Below the pieces are notes generated by a model. That model was not told the origin of the DNA, searched no databases, and saw only the letters and a program-made list of their open reading frames with translations. From Velthaea sp965214335 (GTDB lineage: Bacteria > Vulcanimicrobiota > Vulcanimicrobiia > Vulcanimicrobiales > Vulcanimicrobiaceae), in the NCBI GenBank assembly GCA_965214335.1, contig CBDCBO010000013.1:186001-250000 (forward strand): a DNA stretch of 64,000 nt, in the 5' to 3' direction. Below, piece after piece: positions 8,755 to 17,966 of this stretch (positions are counted from its first letter, which is position 1; each line of letters opens with the position of its first letter). The position numbers and the translations under genes were made by a program.

Positions 8755-9753
8755 ATGTCGCAAGTCGCCAGCGTTACGCCGTCGACGGAGCGAAGCAGCC
8801 CGCCGCGTCCCAAACTTAGCTGGGACGTGGCGTTGCGCTTGGGCTTGCTCGGCATCGTCATCATTCTCGCGATTGTCTTCGCAATCGCCGCACCCGGTTT
8901 TCTCAGCTCGCAGAACCTGGAAAATAACGAACGTCAAATGGCCGTCATCGGCATTTTGGCGATCGGCGAAACATTCGTCATCATTACCGCGGGCATCGAT
9001 CTATCGGTCGGATCGATGCTCGGCTTCGGTGGAATTCTCGCCGCGCTTGCACTCGGCCATGGAATCGCCGTACCGCTCGTGCTCGCCGGCGTGCTGATCG
9101 TCGCCGCGCTGCTGGGTCTGTTCAACGGGCTGCTCATCGACACGGCCGCGCTCCCGCCGTTCATCGTCACACTCGGCATGTTAGGGATTCTGCGCGGCTT
9201 CACGCAGATCTTCGGCAACGGTCAGCAAGTCGGTTTTCCGCCGTCGGCTTTTACCGATTTTGCGGCTGATAATTATCTCGGTGTTCCTAAGTTGTTCTGG
9301 GTGCTCGTTGTTCTGGCGCTCGTTGCGGCCTATTTGCTGCATCTCACCCGGCGCGGGCGACATGTCTTCGCGATCGGCAGTAACGTCGAAGGCGCGCGGC
9401 GAGCCGGAATCAACGTGCGTGCCATGACGTTGCTCGTGTATGCCGTGAGCGGCTTGTTAGCCGGCATCGCCGGACTCTTACTGACCGCACGTCAAGCGCA
9501 GGGCGATCCCAATGCCGGTACCGGTTACGAGCTCGATGCGATCGCGGCGGCAGTGCTCGGCGGAGCCAGCCTCTTTGGCGCACGCGGCTCGATTCTCGGC
9601 ACGTTTCTGGGCGTGCTGCTGGTTCAGATTCTGACGAACGGCCTCAATTTGCTCAACTTCGATCCGCAAGTCGCCCGAATCGTCGAAGGCGCGCTGTTGA
9701 TCGTGTTCGTGTATGTCGATCATTGGCGCAAACGGCGTCTGGCGACGGCATGA
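8755..9753 (+). CDS. Sugar ABC transporter permease (RbsC family)
   Basis: 332 aa integral membrane protein with about ten hydrophobic segments, the first around residues 35-55. Family signatures are the FVIITAGIDLSVGSMLG stretch, PPFIVTLGMLGILRG, the AGINVRAM coupling-helix region and AVLGGASLFGARGSILG. It forms the channel of the importer together with the binding protein at 7680 and the ATPase at 9750. Its stop codon overlaps the ATG of the ATPase gene (ATGA), showing translational coupling. Confidence 0.92.
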   Translation: MSQVASVTPSTERSSPPRPKLSWDVALRLGLLGIVIILAIVFAIAAPGFLSSQNLENNERQMAVIGILAIGETFVIITAGIDLSVGSMLGFGGILAALALGHGIAVPLVLAGVLIVAALLGLFNGLLIDTAALPPFIVTLGMLGILRGFTQIFGNGQQVGFPPSAFTDFAADNYLGVPKLFWVLVVLALVAAYLLHLTRRGRHVFAIGSNVEGARRAGINVRAMTLLVYAVSGLLAGIAGLLLTARQAQGDPNAGTGYELDAIAAAVLGGASLFGARGSILGTFLGVLLVQILTNGLNLLNFDPQVARIVEGALLIVFVYVDHWRKRRLATA

Positions 9754-10532
9754 GCGCCGTTGTTACAGCCGGCGTGCCGGTGCTCGCCGCGCACGATATC
9801 TCAAAACGCTTCGGCAACGTGATCGCGCTCGAACATATCGACTTCGAGGTCTATCCGGGCGAAATCGTTGCCCTCATCGGCGATAACGGCGCCGGTAAAT
9901 CGACGCTCATCAAAATTCTATCGGGGACGCTGACGCCCGACAGCGGCACGTTGCTCATGCGTGGCAAGCCCGTACATTTCGCGAGTCCGCGCGACGCGCG
10001 TGAAGCGGGGATCGAGACGGTGTACCAGGATCTGGCTCTGGCGCCCGACCTCGATGTTCCGGCGAATCTTTTCCTTGGTCGCGAGACGCGCCGGGCTGGT
10101 CTCTTGGGGCTGCTCGACGTGCTCGACGTGCGCGGCATGCGGGCCCGCGCCCAGTCGCACCTCGAAGCATTGGGCGTAAAAATAAAGTCGGTCGATCAGC
10201 GCGTCGATACACTTTCGGGCGGTCAACGCCAATCCGTAGCCGTATCGCGCTCGGTATTTTGGGGCCGCGACGTTGTCATTATGGACGAACCGACCGCTGC
10301 GCTCAGCGTGGCGCAGTCGGCGCTCGTGCTCGGATTGATTAAGCGCGTACGCGATGCCGGAACGCCGGTGATTCTCATCAGCCATAATTTGCCTCACGTG
10401 TTCGATGCGGCGGACCGGATGGTGGTGCTGCGGCACGGGTCGCGTGTCGGCGTCTTAGATCCAAAAACGGCGACCATGGAGCAGGCGGTTAGCTTGATGA
10501 CGGGCGCACTTGGTCCGACGCCCGCGAGCTGA
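9750..10532 (+). CDS. Sugar ABC transporter ATPase, single-domain
   Basis: 260 aa, one ABC cassette: Walker A GDNGAGKST, Q-loop in VYQDLALAP, signature LSGGQRQ, Walker B VVIMDEPTAAL, and switch His in LISHN. ATG 9750 overlaps the permease stop as ATGA; an upstream in-frame start at 9723 would run into the permease and is less likely. Most RbsA-type importers of this class use a double-length ATPase of about 500 aa, as the second importer here does. This one is half size, like FrcA of rhizobial fructose importers, so it probably works as a homodimer. Confidence 0.92.
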   Translation: MSAVVTAGVPVLAAHDISKRFGNVIALEHIDFEVYPGEIVALIGDNGAGKSTLIKILSGTLTPDSGTLLMRGKPVHFASPRDAREAGIETVYQDLALAPDLDVPANLFLGRETRRAGLLGLLDVLDVRGMRARAQSHLEALGVKIKSVDQRVDTLSGGQRQSVAVSRSVFWGRDVVIMDEPTAALSVAQSALVLGLIKRVRDAGTPVILISHNLPHVFDAADRMVVLRHGSRVGVLDPKTATMEQAVSLMTGALGPTPAS

Positions 10533-10697
10533 CCGGCCGGCGCGTCAGACGCAAACGACAGCCGGTCCGCCGGCGCCGTCGCGTCGATGCGCAACGCGTC
10601 GACGGGCGCTGGCCGCATATACGGAGCGACGTTGCTTGACGACGCATGCCCGAGGGTCGCAACGGTCGTCAGCCGGGCCGCGGCGAAGGCGTCGAAG

Positions 10698-11369
10698 ATG
10701 ACGGACCGAAACGGTGATGAAAACGACGCCTGGAGCTCGGAAACCGCCGTGCGGCAGCTGGCTATGTACGTGCTGCTTCCCGGCTGGTTCATTCCGGGTT
10801 TACTCGACTGGTGGTGGCATCGGGTGACCCGCATCGAAGATACATCGGGCGCGCGTGAGTCGTTCATCCATGCACTGATGATGAGCGAAACCGGGCTGCC
10901 AATTCTAGCGGCACTGTTTCTAGAGATCAATAGCGGCGTCTTGAGCGCCATGGCCGTGGCCGCGGTCGCGCACGAGTTAACCGCTATGTGGGATGGAGCC
11001 TACGCGACCCCGCGCCGCGCGATCGCGCCGCGCGAGCAGCACACGCACAGTTTCCTCGAAGTGCTGCCGTTCACCGCACTCGGCCTCATGGCGGCATTAT
11101 ATCCGCAGGAAGCACGCGCGATCTTCGGCGCCGGTCCGACGAAACCAATATTTCGATTGCGCTTAAAATCGCCGCAGCTTCCTTGGCGCTACACGACCGC
11201 GATCATCGGCGCGGTCGTCGCCTGTGTCGTGACGCCCTATGGCGAGGAACTGTTGCGGTGTCTGCGCGTGCGTCCAACCATCGCACGCGCACCGGTTCCC
11301 CAGGAACCGCCGCTGGCGCCGCAGCAACAACGCGTGCGCGATACGGGCGCTGAAGGCTTTCAAGCCTGA
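10698..11369 (+). CDS. Conserved membrane protein of unknown function
   Basis: 223 aa. From about residue 15 there are several hydrophobic stretches (LAMYVLLPGWFIPGLLDWWWH; LPILAALFLEINSGVLSAM; LPFTALGLMAALY; TTAIIGAVVACVVTPYGEELL). The pattern of a GWxxPGLLDWWWHR entry, a conserved ExS/T..H segment and a second helix with LEIN belongs to a widespread family of conserved membrane proteins without known role. The tail (last about 30 aa) is Pro/Gln-rich. ATG 10698 was chosen because the preceding 37 codons of the open frame show no conservation pattern. No operon link is evident. Confidence 0.65.
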   Translation: MTDRNGDENDAWSSETAVRQLAMYVLLPGWFIPGLLDWWWHRVTRIEDTSGARESFIHALMMSETGLPILAALFLEINSGVLSAMAVAAVAHELTAMWDGAYATPRRAIAPREQHTHSFLEVLPFTALGLMAALYPQEARAIFGAGPTKPIFRLRLKSPQLPWRYTTAIIGAVVACVVTPYGEELLRCLRVRPTIARAPVPQEPPLAPQQQRVRDTGAEGFQA

Positions 11370-11544
11370 ACGCAAGGTAGGCAAGGTAGCTGACGTCCCG
11401 GTGTGGTTGCGCCTCGCTCAACGCTGCGATCGTCGCATCCGGCGAGTCCAAGCTGCAGTCGCAGCCCGCTAATAATGCATACCCGCAGCCGGCCGGCGCA
11501 TGAGCGGATACCGCGTGCGCGCACGGACACAACAGATCGTGCAT

Positions 11545-12675
11545 TTACCGATCGCGGGCGGCCGACGCCGGCCTGATACCGAGAGTGCGTAAGTCGTCGA
11601 GCATCGACGCTGCAACGGCATCCCAGGTTGCCGCGTTGGTGCGTTCGTCCGCCGCCGCTTGACGTTCGCGAGCAACCGCCGGCGCGGCGCTCAAGGCGCG
11701 AATAAACGCTTCGGTATCCGGCGCGATGGTGACAATGTCGTCATATTCGCTTATAACGTCCGGAACGGCCGTCGAAATTACCGGTTTCCCGGCAGCCAGA
11801 TACTCCAGCGTTTTTGTCGGTGAAATGTTTTGCGTGCTTTCGTTCAGCGCGAACGGCATCAATGCAATGTCGATACCGGCCAGCAACGCGGGCAAGTCGG
11901 TATACTGTTGCTTGCCCAAATACACGATGTTCGGACGGCGTGGCAAATCGCCGACGTCGATCTTGGCCGTCGGACCGATCATCGCGAGCGTCGCGTCGGG
12001 GCGAGCATCCGCGATGGCCGCAAGCAGCTTCAAATCGATGCGCTCGTCGATGACGCCGATGTAACCGAAAATCGGTTTCGCGAGACCGGCGAGCGCGCGA
12101 TGCGGGGCCATGTGCCGGGCCTGTTCGAAGAACGCCGCATCCACGCCGCTGGCGTACAGCTTAACATTGGATGCCCGGCCGGCGCGCGAACGATACAGCG
12201 ATGGGCCGCCACAGAACACCATGGCCGCTCGCTTGAGGAGCGAACGCTCGCGGCCGACGAGCCGCGGGTCGGCCTGCGCAAATTGGGCAAGCTCGTCCAT
12301 GGCGTCGAAAACAAGCGGAGCGTTTGGAAATGCATCGGCGAGCGCAAGCATCATCGGCGTATAGAGCCACAGCAGCGGCCGACGGTGTGCGAACTGCCGC
12401 TGCACCGCTGCCACGGTGGACGCTTCGATCGCGTCGGTACCGGATTCGCTGCGCACCGGTCGCCATACGGTAACCGCGCCATCGACGATTGTTTCGGGCA
12501 GTTTTTTCGTGCCGGCTTGCGGTTCTTCGACGATGAAAACAGGGACTTTGGCGGATAACCGACTCATCAGGTGCTGCGGCCGTTGATAAACGCCGTCCCA
12601 ACGGAGATGCAAACCGACTACAATGCTATCGAAATCATACAGCGCGGCGACAGTCTCGAGCGAGCGTGCGGTCAT
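11545..12675 (-). CDS. Glycosyltransferase, GT4-like
   Basis: 376 aa with a GT-B layout. The N-terminal half has HLRWDGVYQRPQHLMSRL, typical of glycosyltransferases that begin by naming a partner region. The C-terminal Rossmann half has FGYIGVIDERIDL, an NIVYLGKQQY strand and the donor-binding E-containing segment SPTKTLEYLAAGKPVIST. Likely cytoplasmic, transferring a sugar nucleotide to a surface glycan or lipid. It is divergent from glf (83 bp between starts), which suggests a shared galactofuranose-containing glycan, but donor and acceptor are inferred only from this context. Confidence 0.8.
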   Translation of the reverse strand: MTARSLETVAALYDFDSIVVGLHLRWDGVYQRPQHLMSRLSAKVPVFIVEEPQAGTKKLPETIVDGAVTVWRPVRSESGTDAIEASTVAAVQRQFAHRRPLLWLYTPMMLALADAFPNAPLVFDAMDELAQFAQADPRLVGRERSLLKRAAMVFCGGPSLYRSRAGRASNVKLYASGVDAAFFEQARHMAPHRALAGLAKPIFGYIGVIDERIDLKLLAAIADARPDATLAMIGPTAKIDVGDLPRRPNIVYLGKQQYTDLPALLAGIDIALMPFALNESTQNISPTKTLEYLAAGKPVISTAVPDVISEYDDIVTIAPDTEAFIRALSAAPAVARERQAAADERTNAATWDAVAASMLDDLRTLGIRPASAARDR

Positions 12676-12758
12676 AGAATATTGTTTTCCCGGGGTATAC
12701 GAATCGTAACCACCGTTGCGACGGGTTAATTTCGGTCAATTTACGATAGGGAGGAAGC

Positions 12759-13868
12759 ATGTACGATTACCTGGTCGTTGGTGCAGGTTTGGCGGGAAGC
12801 ACGCTCGCCGAACGCCTCGCGTCACAGCTGGGCGCGACGGTCCTGCTCATCGACAAACGGCACCATATCGGCGGAAACTGTCACGATCCGCTCAGCGCGG
12901 ACGGCTTACGCTACCATCAATATGGGCCACATATTTTTCATACCAACGCGCAGTCGGTCGTGCAATATTTAAGCCGTTTTACGCGCTGGCTGCCGTACGA
13001 GCACCGCGTCAAGGCAAAGGTAGCCGGAAAACTGGTACCGATCCCGATCAACCGAACCACGATTAATACGTTGTACGATCTCGATCTCGACGAGGCTGGT
13101 GTCGCCGCACTGCTCGAGCAGCGCGCGTCCGCGCCGAGCCGCGTCGAGAACTCCGAAGACCTCATCGTTTCGCGGGTCGGACGGGAGCTATACGAAATCT
13201 TTTTCCGCGGATACACGCGCAAGCACTGGGGTTTGGACCCGTCACAGTTGGATGCGACCGTATGCGGGCGGATTCCGACCCGGACGAACGACGACGATCG
13301 CTATTTTACCGACACGTTTCAAGCCATGCCCGCCGACGGCTTCACCGCGATGATCGGCCGCATGACCGCCGATCCACGGATCGAGGTTGTCACCGGCTGC
13401 GATTTTACGCACGTCGCCGACCGCGCGCATTTTAAACGCATCGTGTATACCGGACCGATCGACGAGTATTTCGAGTACCGCTACGGCCGGCTTCCGTATC
13501 GTTCGCTGCGGTTCGAGTTCGAGACGGTGAACCGCGAATTCGTGCAGTCGGTCGGCTGCATCAACGAGCCGAGCGAAAGCGTCCCGTTTACCCGTACCAC
13601 GGAATACAAGCATCTGACCGGCCAGCGCCACGCGCAATCGATCATCTCGCGCGAATATCCGCGCGCCGACGGCGATCCGTACTATCCCATCCCGCGACCG
13701 GACAACCGGGCGTTATACGAGCGCTACGCCCAACTCGCCGTCCGTGAAACGAACGTGACCTTCGTTGGGCGGTTAGCGGAATACCGGTATTACAATATGG
13801 ACCAAGTCGTCGCGTCGGCGCTCGTGGCGTTTAAAGAACTCGCCCAAGCGGCACGACTGGCATCGTAG
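12759..13868 (+). CDS. glf: UDP-galactopyranose mutase
   Basis: 369 aa flavoenzyme converting UDP-galactopyranose to UDP-galactofuranose. Seen: FAD-binding VVGAGLAGS at residues 5-13, KRHHIGGNCHD, the substrate-side YGPHIFHT, TRKHWGLDP, and the C-terminal flavin-contact region YRYYNMDQVVASAL. The ribosome binding site GGGAGGAAGC is directly before ATG 12759. The gene is followed after 6 bp by the GH1-like gene, so the two are co-transcribed. Galactofuranose is then expected in this organism's surface polysaccharide. Confidence 0.95.
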   Translation: MYDYLVVGAGLAGSTLAERLASQLGATVLLIDKRHHIGGNCHDPLSADGLRYHQYGPHIFHTNAQSVVQYLSRFTRWLPYEHRVKAKVAGKLVPIPINRTTINTLYDLDLDEAGVAALLEQRASAPSRVENSEDLIVSRVGRELYEIFFRGYTRKHWGLDPSQLDATVCGRIPTRTNDDDRYFTDTFQAMPADGFTAMIGRMTADPRIEVVTGCDFTHVADRAHFKRIVYTGPIDEYFEYRYGRLPYRSLRFEFETVNREFVQSVGCINEPSESVPFTRTTEYKHLTGQRHAQSIISREYPRADGDPYYPIPRPDNRALYERYAQLAVRETNVTFVGRLAEYRYYNMDQVVASALVAFKELAQAARLAS

Positions 13869-13874
13869 CTTTCA

Positions 13875-15128
13875 ATGTCGGCCTTTCCCGAAATCTGGGC
13901 CTCGCCTGAACCAACCGTCGCCAGGATCGATAGCGAAGTGGTCCGCGATCAACTCGTTGAAACGGGCCACGAACGGCGCGAGAGCGATCTCGATCGGTTA
14001 GCCTCGCTCGGCATTTGCGCCACCCGTTATCCCGTGCTGTGGGAGAAGGTCGCTCCCGATCGCCCCGAGATGCGGGATTGGGCGTGGAGCACGCGCCGGC
14101 TCGAGCGGCTGCGCGAACTGGGGATCGAACCGATAGTGACGCTGCTGCACCACGGAAGCGGGCCGCGTTACACCAGTTTGGTTGACCCGGCGTTTCCCGC
14201 GCTCTTCGCTCGCTACGCGGGGAGCGTCGCCCGGCGCTTCCCGTGGGTGAAGCGCTGGACACCGATCAACGAACCGTTGACGACAGCTCGCTTCTCAACC
14301 CTTTACGGCGTCTGGTATCCCAACGGTAATTTTGACCATGTCGCGTTCGCGCACGCCGTGGTGTACCAGGCCCTGGCTATCGCGCAGGCGATGCAGGCGA
14401 TCAGATCGGTCATTCCCGACGCGCAATTACTGCTCACCGAAGATCTGCAAAGTTTCGCTGCCGCCGATCGTGAGATCGCGCCGTACGTTCGGCATAAACG
14501 CGAGCGTTCGTTCTTGTCGTGCGAGTTGCTCATGGGCCGGGTCGTGCCGGGGCACGAGCTTTTCCACTATTTACGCGACACCGGGAACGTCGCTGCAAGC
14601 TTACTCGAACGCCTGACCCACCAGCCGTGTTCACCTGATATCATGGGCTTTAATTATTACCCGTTCTCAGAACGGATTCTCTTTAGCGAAGGACACGGCC
14701 GCCACCGCAACGTTGCATTAGTCGAAGTCGACCCTTCGGCACTCGATCCACGTTCGTTACTGGTCAAAGCGTGGGAACGCCTCGGGCTTCCGCTGGCGTT
14801 GTCGGAAGTTCATGTTATCGGCGATGAAGACGAACGCGCACGGTGGATGCTCCAGCGCTTTGCCGACGTGCAGGCGTTGCGCGCGCGCACCGTCGATATT
14901 CGCGCGCTGAACGCCTGGGCGGCGTTCGGAATGATCGATTGGGTGTCACTGCTGCGCAGCCGGCACGACCGTGTCGAGGACGGCGTATTTACGTGCGCCC
15001 GCGGCGATGAACAGCCGCGCGCGACTCGCGTCGCCGAGGTCATCCGGTCTCTCGCTCGCGGGCATGTTCCCGATATGCCCGCGACGCCCGGCTGGTGGGA
15101 GCGCCAGTCGGGAACGGCGGTCGCTTAA
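13875..15128 (+). CDS. Family 1 glycoside-hydrolase-like protein
   Basis: 417 aa, (beta/alpha)8-barrel related to GH1 beta-glycosidases. The TPINEP motif (acid/base candidate E133), a GH1-style ADLxRxAxLG-like region (DLDRLASLGI), YPVLWEKV and MGFNYYPFS are visible. The second carboxylate would be E311 in LSEVHV, not the usual ITENG, so substrate range may differ from classical GH1. Similar domains occur fused to RmlD-type sugar-nucleotide reductases; here it stands alone. No signal peptide, so it is probably cytoplasmic. It is coupled to glf with a 6-bp gap. Confidence 0.75.
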   Translation: MSAFPEIWASPEPTVARIDSEVVRDQLVETGHERRESDLDRLASLGICATRYPVLWEKVAPDRPEMRDWAWSTRRLERLRELGIEPIVTLLHHGSGPRYTSLVDPAFPALFARYAGSVARRFPWVKRWTPINEPLTTARFSTLYGVWYPNGNFDHVAFAHAVVYQALAIAQAMQAIRSVIPDAQLLLTEDLQSFAAADREIAPYVRHKRERSFLSCELLMGRVVPGHELFHYLRDTGNVAASLLERLTHQPCSPDIMGFNYYPFSERILFSEGHGRHRNVALVEVDPSALDPRSLLVKAWERLGLPLALSEVHVIGDEDERARWMLQRFADVQALRARTVDIRALNAWAAFGMIDWVSLLRSRHDRVEDGVFTCARGDEQPRATRVAEVIRSLARGHVPDMPATPGWWERQSGTAVA

Positions 15129-15226
15129 CCGAACGGCCGACTCAGGCCGACTGAATTAAACCTGTCTAACAAACGACGGCGTGCCTTAAGATCGTCGTGG
15201 TGCGACGCCGATAGCATCACACTGTA

Positions 15227-16876
15227 GTGGCGCAAATCATGACTCCGCTGTATGCGGCAATATCGCGGCTCGTTCCGGTGGTACGAACCTCAACCTATGC
15301 TAATCCCGTTCAACCGGGCGACTTCCCGGACCCGTCGATCATTCGTGTCGGTGAACGTGACTACTACGCAACAACGACATCGACGGACTGGTCGCCCGAG
15401 TTCCCGATATTTCATTCGCGCGATCTCGTTTCGTGGACGCTAGCCGGTTCGGTATTCGCCGGCCGTCCGGGTTGGGCGGTCGGAAACTTTTGGGCCCCGG
15501 AATTTGCCGAATTCAATGGCCGCTACTTCGTGTATTACGTGGCCCGCCGGAAGGATGGGCCACTGTGCGTCGCGGTTGCGTCCTCGGATGCCCCGGCGGG
15601 CCCGTATTTCGATCACGGCCCGCTCGTCGGTCAAGACGACGGATCGATCGACCCGATGGCGACCGTCGACGAATACGGCCAGCGCTGGCTGATCTGGAAA
15701 GAAGACGGGAATAGTGCCAACCGGCCGACACCGATCTGGACTCAGCGGTTAACCGCTGACGGCCTTTCTCTCTACGGTGACAAACACGAACTGATCCGCA
15801 ACGACGCGCCGTGGGAAGGCCACGTCGTTGAGGCGCCGGTCATTTTTCGGCGCGACGGCTGGTTCTATATGCTGTATTCGGGCAACGCCTGCTGCGGTTC
15901 AGATTGCGCTTACGCCGTCGGCGTCGCACGCGCGCGAACCTTATTAGGACCGTGGGAAAAGTGCCCGCGCAATCCGATTCTCGCGGGCAACGACAGTTTT
16001 CGGTGTCCGGGACACGGCAGCGTTACAACGGATCCGGCCGGTACCATGTATTTCGTGTACCATGCGTACGCGGTGGCGGCCGACTCGGTGTACGTCGGAC
16101 GCCAGATGCTGCTCGACCGGATCGATTGGCTCGCTGACGGCTGGCCCGAGATACATGCGGGACGCGGCCCCAGCGCCGTTGCCCAACGTCCGTTCAACGG
16201 CGCCCGTGCATGCGACAACCAGACGTTCTGCGATGACTTCACCGGCAGCGCGTTGCGCGACGGTTGGCAGTGGCCTCAAGGCACGCGCCCCCATGTCGCG
16301 CTGGATCCGCGGCGCGGCGGTCGCTTGAGCCTCTCGACCGGGCCGCAGTCGGGCGCCTGCGATCCGCTCGAAGCCGTGATCGCGCGCCCGGTCGCAAATG
16401 GCAATTACGTTGCAACCACCGCGATCGATACGCGAAATTTGGCTAGCGGCGTTGTGGCCTCCCTCACCGCGTATGGCGATCGGCGTAATGCGCTGGGCAT
16501 CGCCGTCCGAAACCACTCGATCGTGCTGTGGCGGCGCAAGCGCGGCAAGATCAACATCGTTACGAGCATCGATAGTGCGAAGGCGGCCGTGCTATACCTC
16601 AAGATGACGGTCGCGGCTGGACACAATTACCGCTTCGCTTTCAGTTTTGACGGTAAGCGCTGGGTCGAGTGCGCCGGAAAGCTCGACGGGGCGCATCTGC
16701 CACCTTGGGACCGCGGCGTGCGGGTCGCGCTGACGGTCGGCGGAGTCGCCGGTGCGCGCGCCACGTTTGATTTTCTGCGGATCCGCCCGACCGCGTCGCG
16801 CATCGTCGGCACCGATCGCAAAAGTTATTTCGAGCGGCACCGCCTGCGACAACGACGGCTGAGCATATCGGCCTAG
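15227..16876 (+). CDS. Family 43 glycoside hydrolase
   Basis: 549 aa. The N-terminal half is a five-bladed GH43 propeller with the three expected acids in order: D35 in FPDPS (base), D142 in GSIDP (pKa modulator) and E202 in VEAPVIF (acid). The C-terminal part from about residue 330 is a beta-sandwich of the DUF1349/XynB-tail type (FCDDFTGSALRDGW). The family cleaves arabinofuranosides, xylosides or galactofuranosides; placement behind glf suggests the last, as inference. GTG 15227 is used; ATG 15239, four codons on, is equally possible and neither has a clear ribosome binding site. No convincing signal peptide. Confidence 0.88.
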   Translation: MAQIMTPLYAAISRLVPVVRTSTYANPVQPGDFPDPSIIRVGERDYYATTTSTDWSPEFPIFHSRDLVSWTLAGSVFAGRPGWAVGNFWAPEFAEFNGRYFVYYVARRKDGPLCVAVASSDAPAGPYFDHGPLVGQDDGSIDPMATVDEYGQRWLIWKEDGNSANRPTPIWTQRLTADGLSLYGDKHELIRNDAPWEGHVVEAPVIFRRDGWFYMLYSGNACCGSDCAYAVGVARARTLLGPWEKCPRNPILAGNDSFRCPGHGSVTTDPAGTMYFVYHAYAVAADSVYVGRQMLLDRIDWLADGWPEIHAGRGPSAVAQRPFNGARACDNQTFCDDFTGSALRDGWQWPQGTRPHVALDPRRGGRLSLSTGPQSGACDPLEAVIARPVANGNYVATTAIDTRNLASGVVASLTAYGDRRNALGIAVRNHSIVLWRRKRGKINIVTSIDSAKAAVLYLKMTVAAGHNYRFAFSFDGKRWVECAGKLDGAHLPPWDRGVRVALTVGGVAGARATFDFLRIRPTASRIVGTDRKSYFERHRLRQRRLSISA

Positions 16877-16914
16877 CGCCGCACCGGTTTCGCCGATCCG
16901 TTTTCAACCACCGT

Positions 16915-17346
16915 TTACTCGCTAAGACACAACCCGGCCACGATACCGCCGGCGGTATACAACCCGCACGTAAGCCCGGCCGTTCGCGTCGTCCGTGCGG
17001 TGGTTTGCGGTGACAGGCCGAGTCGTGCCGGAAAAATCACCGCGCCCACTCCGGCGATCAACCCCGCCGCAGTCCCACCGATGACGGCATACCGCCGCGG
17101 CACCAGCCCAACCGCCGCAAAATAAACGCTATTTGACAGCATGTCGCCCAAGAGCGTCCAGCCGTATAAGTTGCGCCCCACCGGCGGCACGAAACCGAGC
17201 GATCGCACACTTTTGCTCAACGCCTGCATCCCGAGCAAATCGACGCGCGGTGCGTCTTCAACCGAGCGGCGCGTTAATTCGTGCAAGAGATTGGTCGTCA
17301 GCGCGCCTAAGACGCCGGCCACCGTTGAACGCGTAAAGCCATTCAT
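16915..17346 (-). CDS. Small membrane protein of unknown function
   Basis: 143 aa from ATG 17346; a TTG six codons upstream (17364) is less likely. The protein is Gly/Ala-rich with hydrophobic stretches near residues 8-22 (STVAGVLGALTTNLL), 70-85 and 88-110 (YAVIGGTAAGLIAGVGAVI), and a last one at the C terminus. A conserved-looking central part contains LLHELTRR and LYGWTLLGDMLSNSVYF. I do not recognise the family. It lies convergent to the GH43 gene. Confidence 0.55.
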   Translation of the reverse strand: MNGFTRSTVAGVLGALTTNLLHELTRRSVEDAPRVDLLGMQALSKSVRSLGFVPPVGRNLYGWTLLGDMLSNSVYFAAVGLVPRRYAVIGGTAAGLIAGVGAVIFPARLGLSPQTTARTTRTAGLTCGLYTAGGIVAGLCLSE

Positions 17347-17605
17347 GGTCGACGTGATACCCAAACACCGCTACGGTGATCGGCGCTAAGGCCGAATCGA
17401 AGCGCGGCGCGTCGCTCGCGTCGCCGAAACGGCGCGGCTTTCAAGATCCGTAGCTTTGTTCGACGGCTTACCGGCAGCCGACCCGTGGGCCGCTCGCGCG
17501 GTCGCACCTCGCATAACTTGAGTCGGGCGCGCGGTGAACTTAATGTGTTCGGCAACCGTCGAACTGCAGACAACTTTCGTGCTTTTTTTGGGGAGGTCGG
17601 TTTCG

Positions 17606-17782
17606 GTGGATTCGCTCGTTCAATGCAGGTGCGGCCATTCAATTACGTTTCACGCGGATCAAGGCAATCCCAAAAGCGGCTGTGTCGACGATAATTGTAC
17701 GTGCGAGCTCGAGGCAAGCGCCGTTCTCGACGCCGTCATCGCCGATGTCAAAACGGAGTGGGGCGCGAAATGGCGGTTATAG
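17606..17782 (+). CDS. 58-aa Cys/His-rich probable zinc-binding protein
   Basis: Begins at GTG 17606 with a strong ribosome binding site GGGGAGG at 17590-17596, 9 bp upstream. The pattern C7-x-C9-G-H11-x4-H16-x9-C26-x4-C31-x-C33 matches the general CxCGH...H...C..CxC layout of small zinc-binding proteins common in actinobacteria, whose role is unknown. The C-terminal half (from residue 34) is predicted to be helical (ASAVLDAVIADVKTEW). A longer reading of the same frame from 17534 has no ribosome binding site. Function unknown. Confidence 0.6.
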   Translation: MDSLVQCRCGHSITFHADQGNPKSGCVDDNCTCELEASAVLDAVIADVKTEWGAKWRL

Positions 17783-17966
17783 GTCTTCGCGTTCAGTAGG
17801 GATTGCGGGCTAAACGCTAGCCGATCGTTACCGGCGCCTTAGCTCGAGTACAGGTTGCATGAAGACTCATCCAACCTGTACCGATGCATCGAGCGACGCC
17901 GCTGATGAAGATGCTTTGTCGAGCGCCGCTGCAATGACAGCTAAGTTAAGGTTGCCAACCTCGCGT

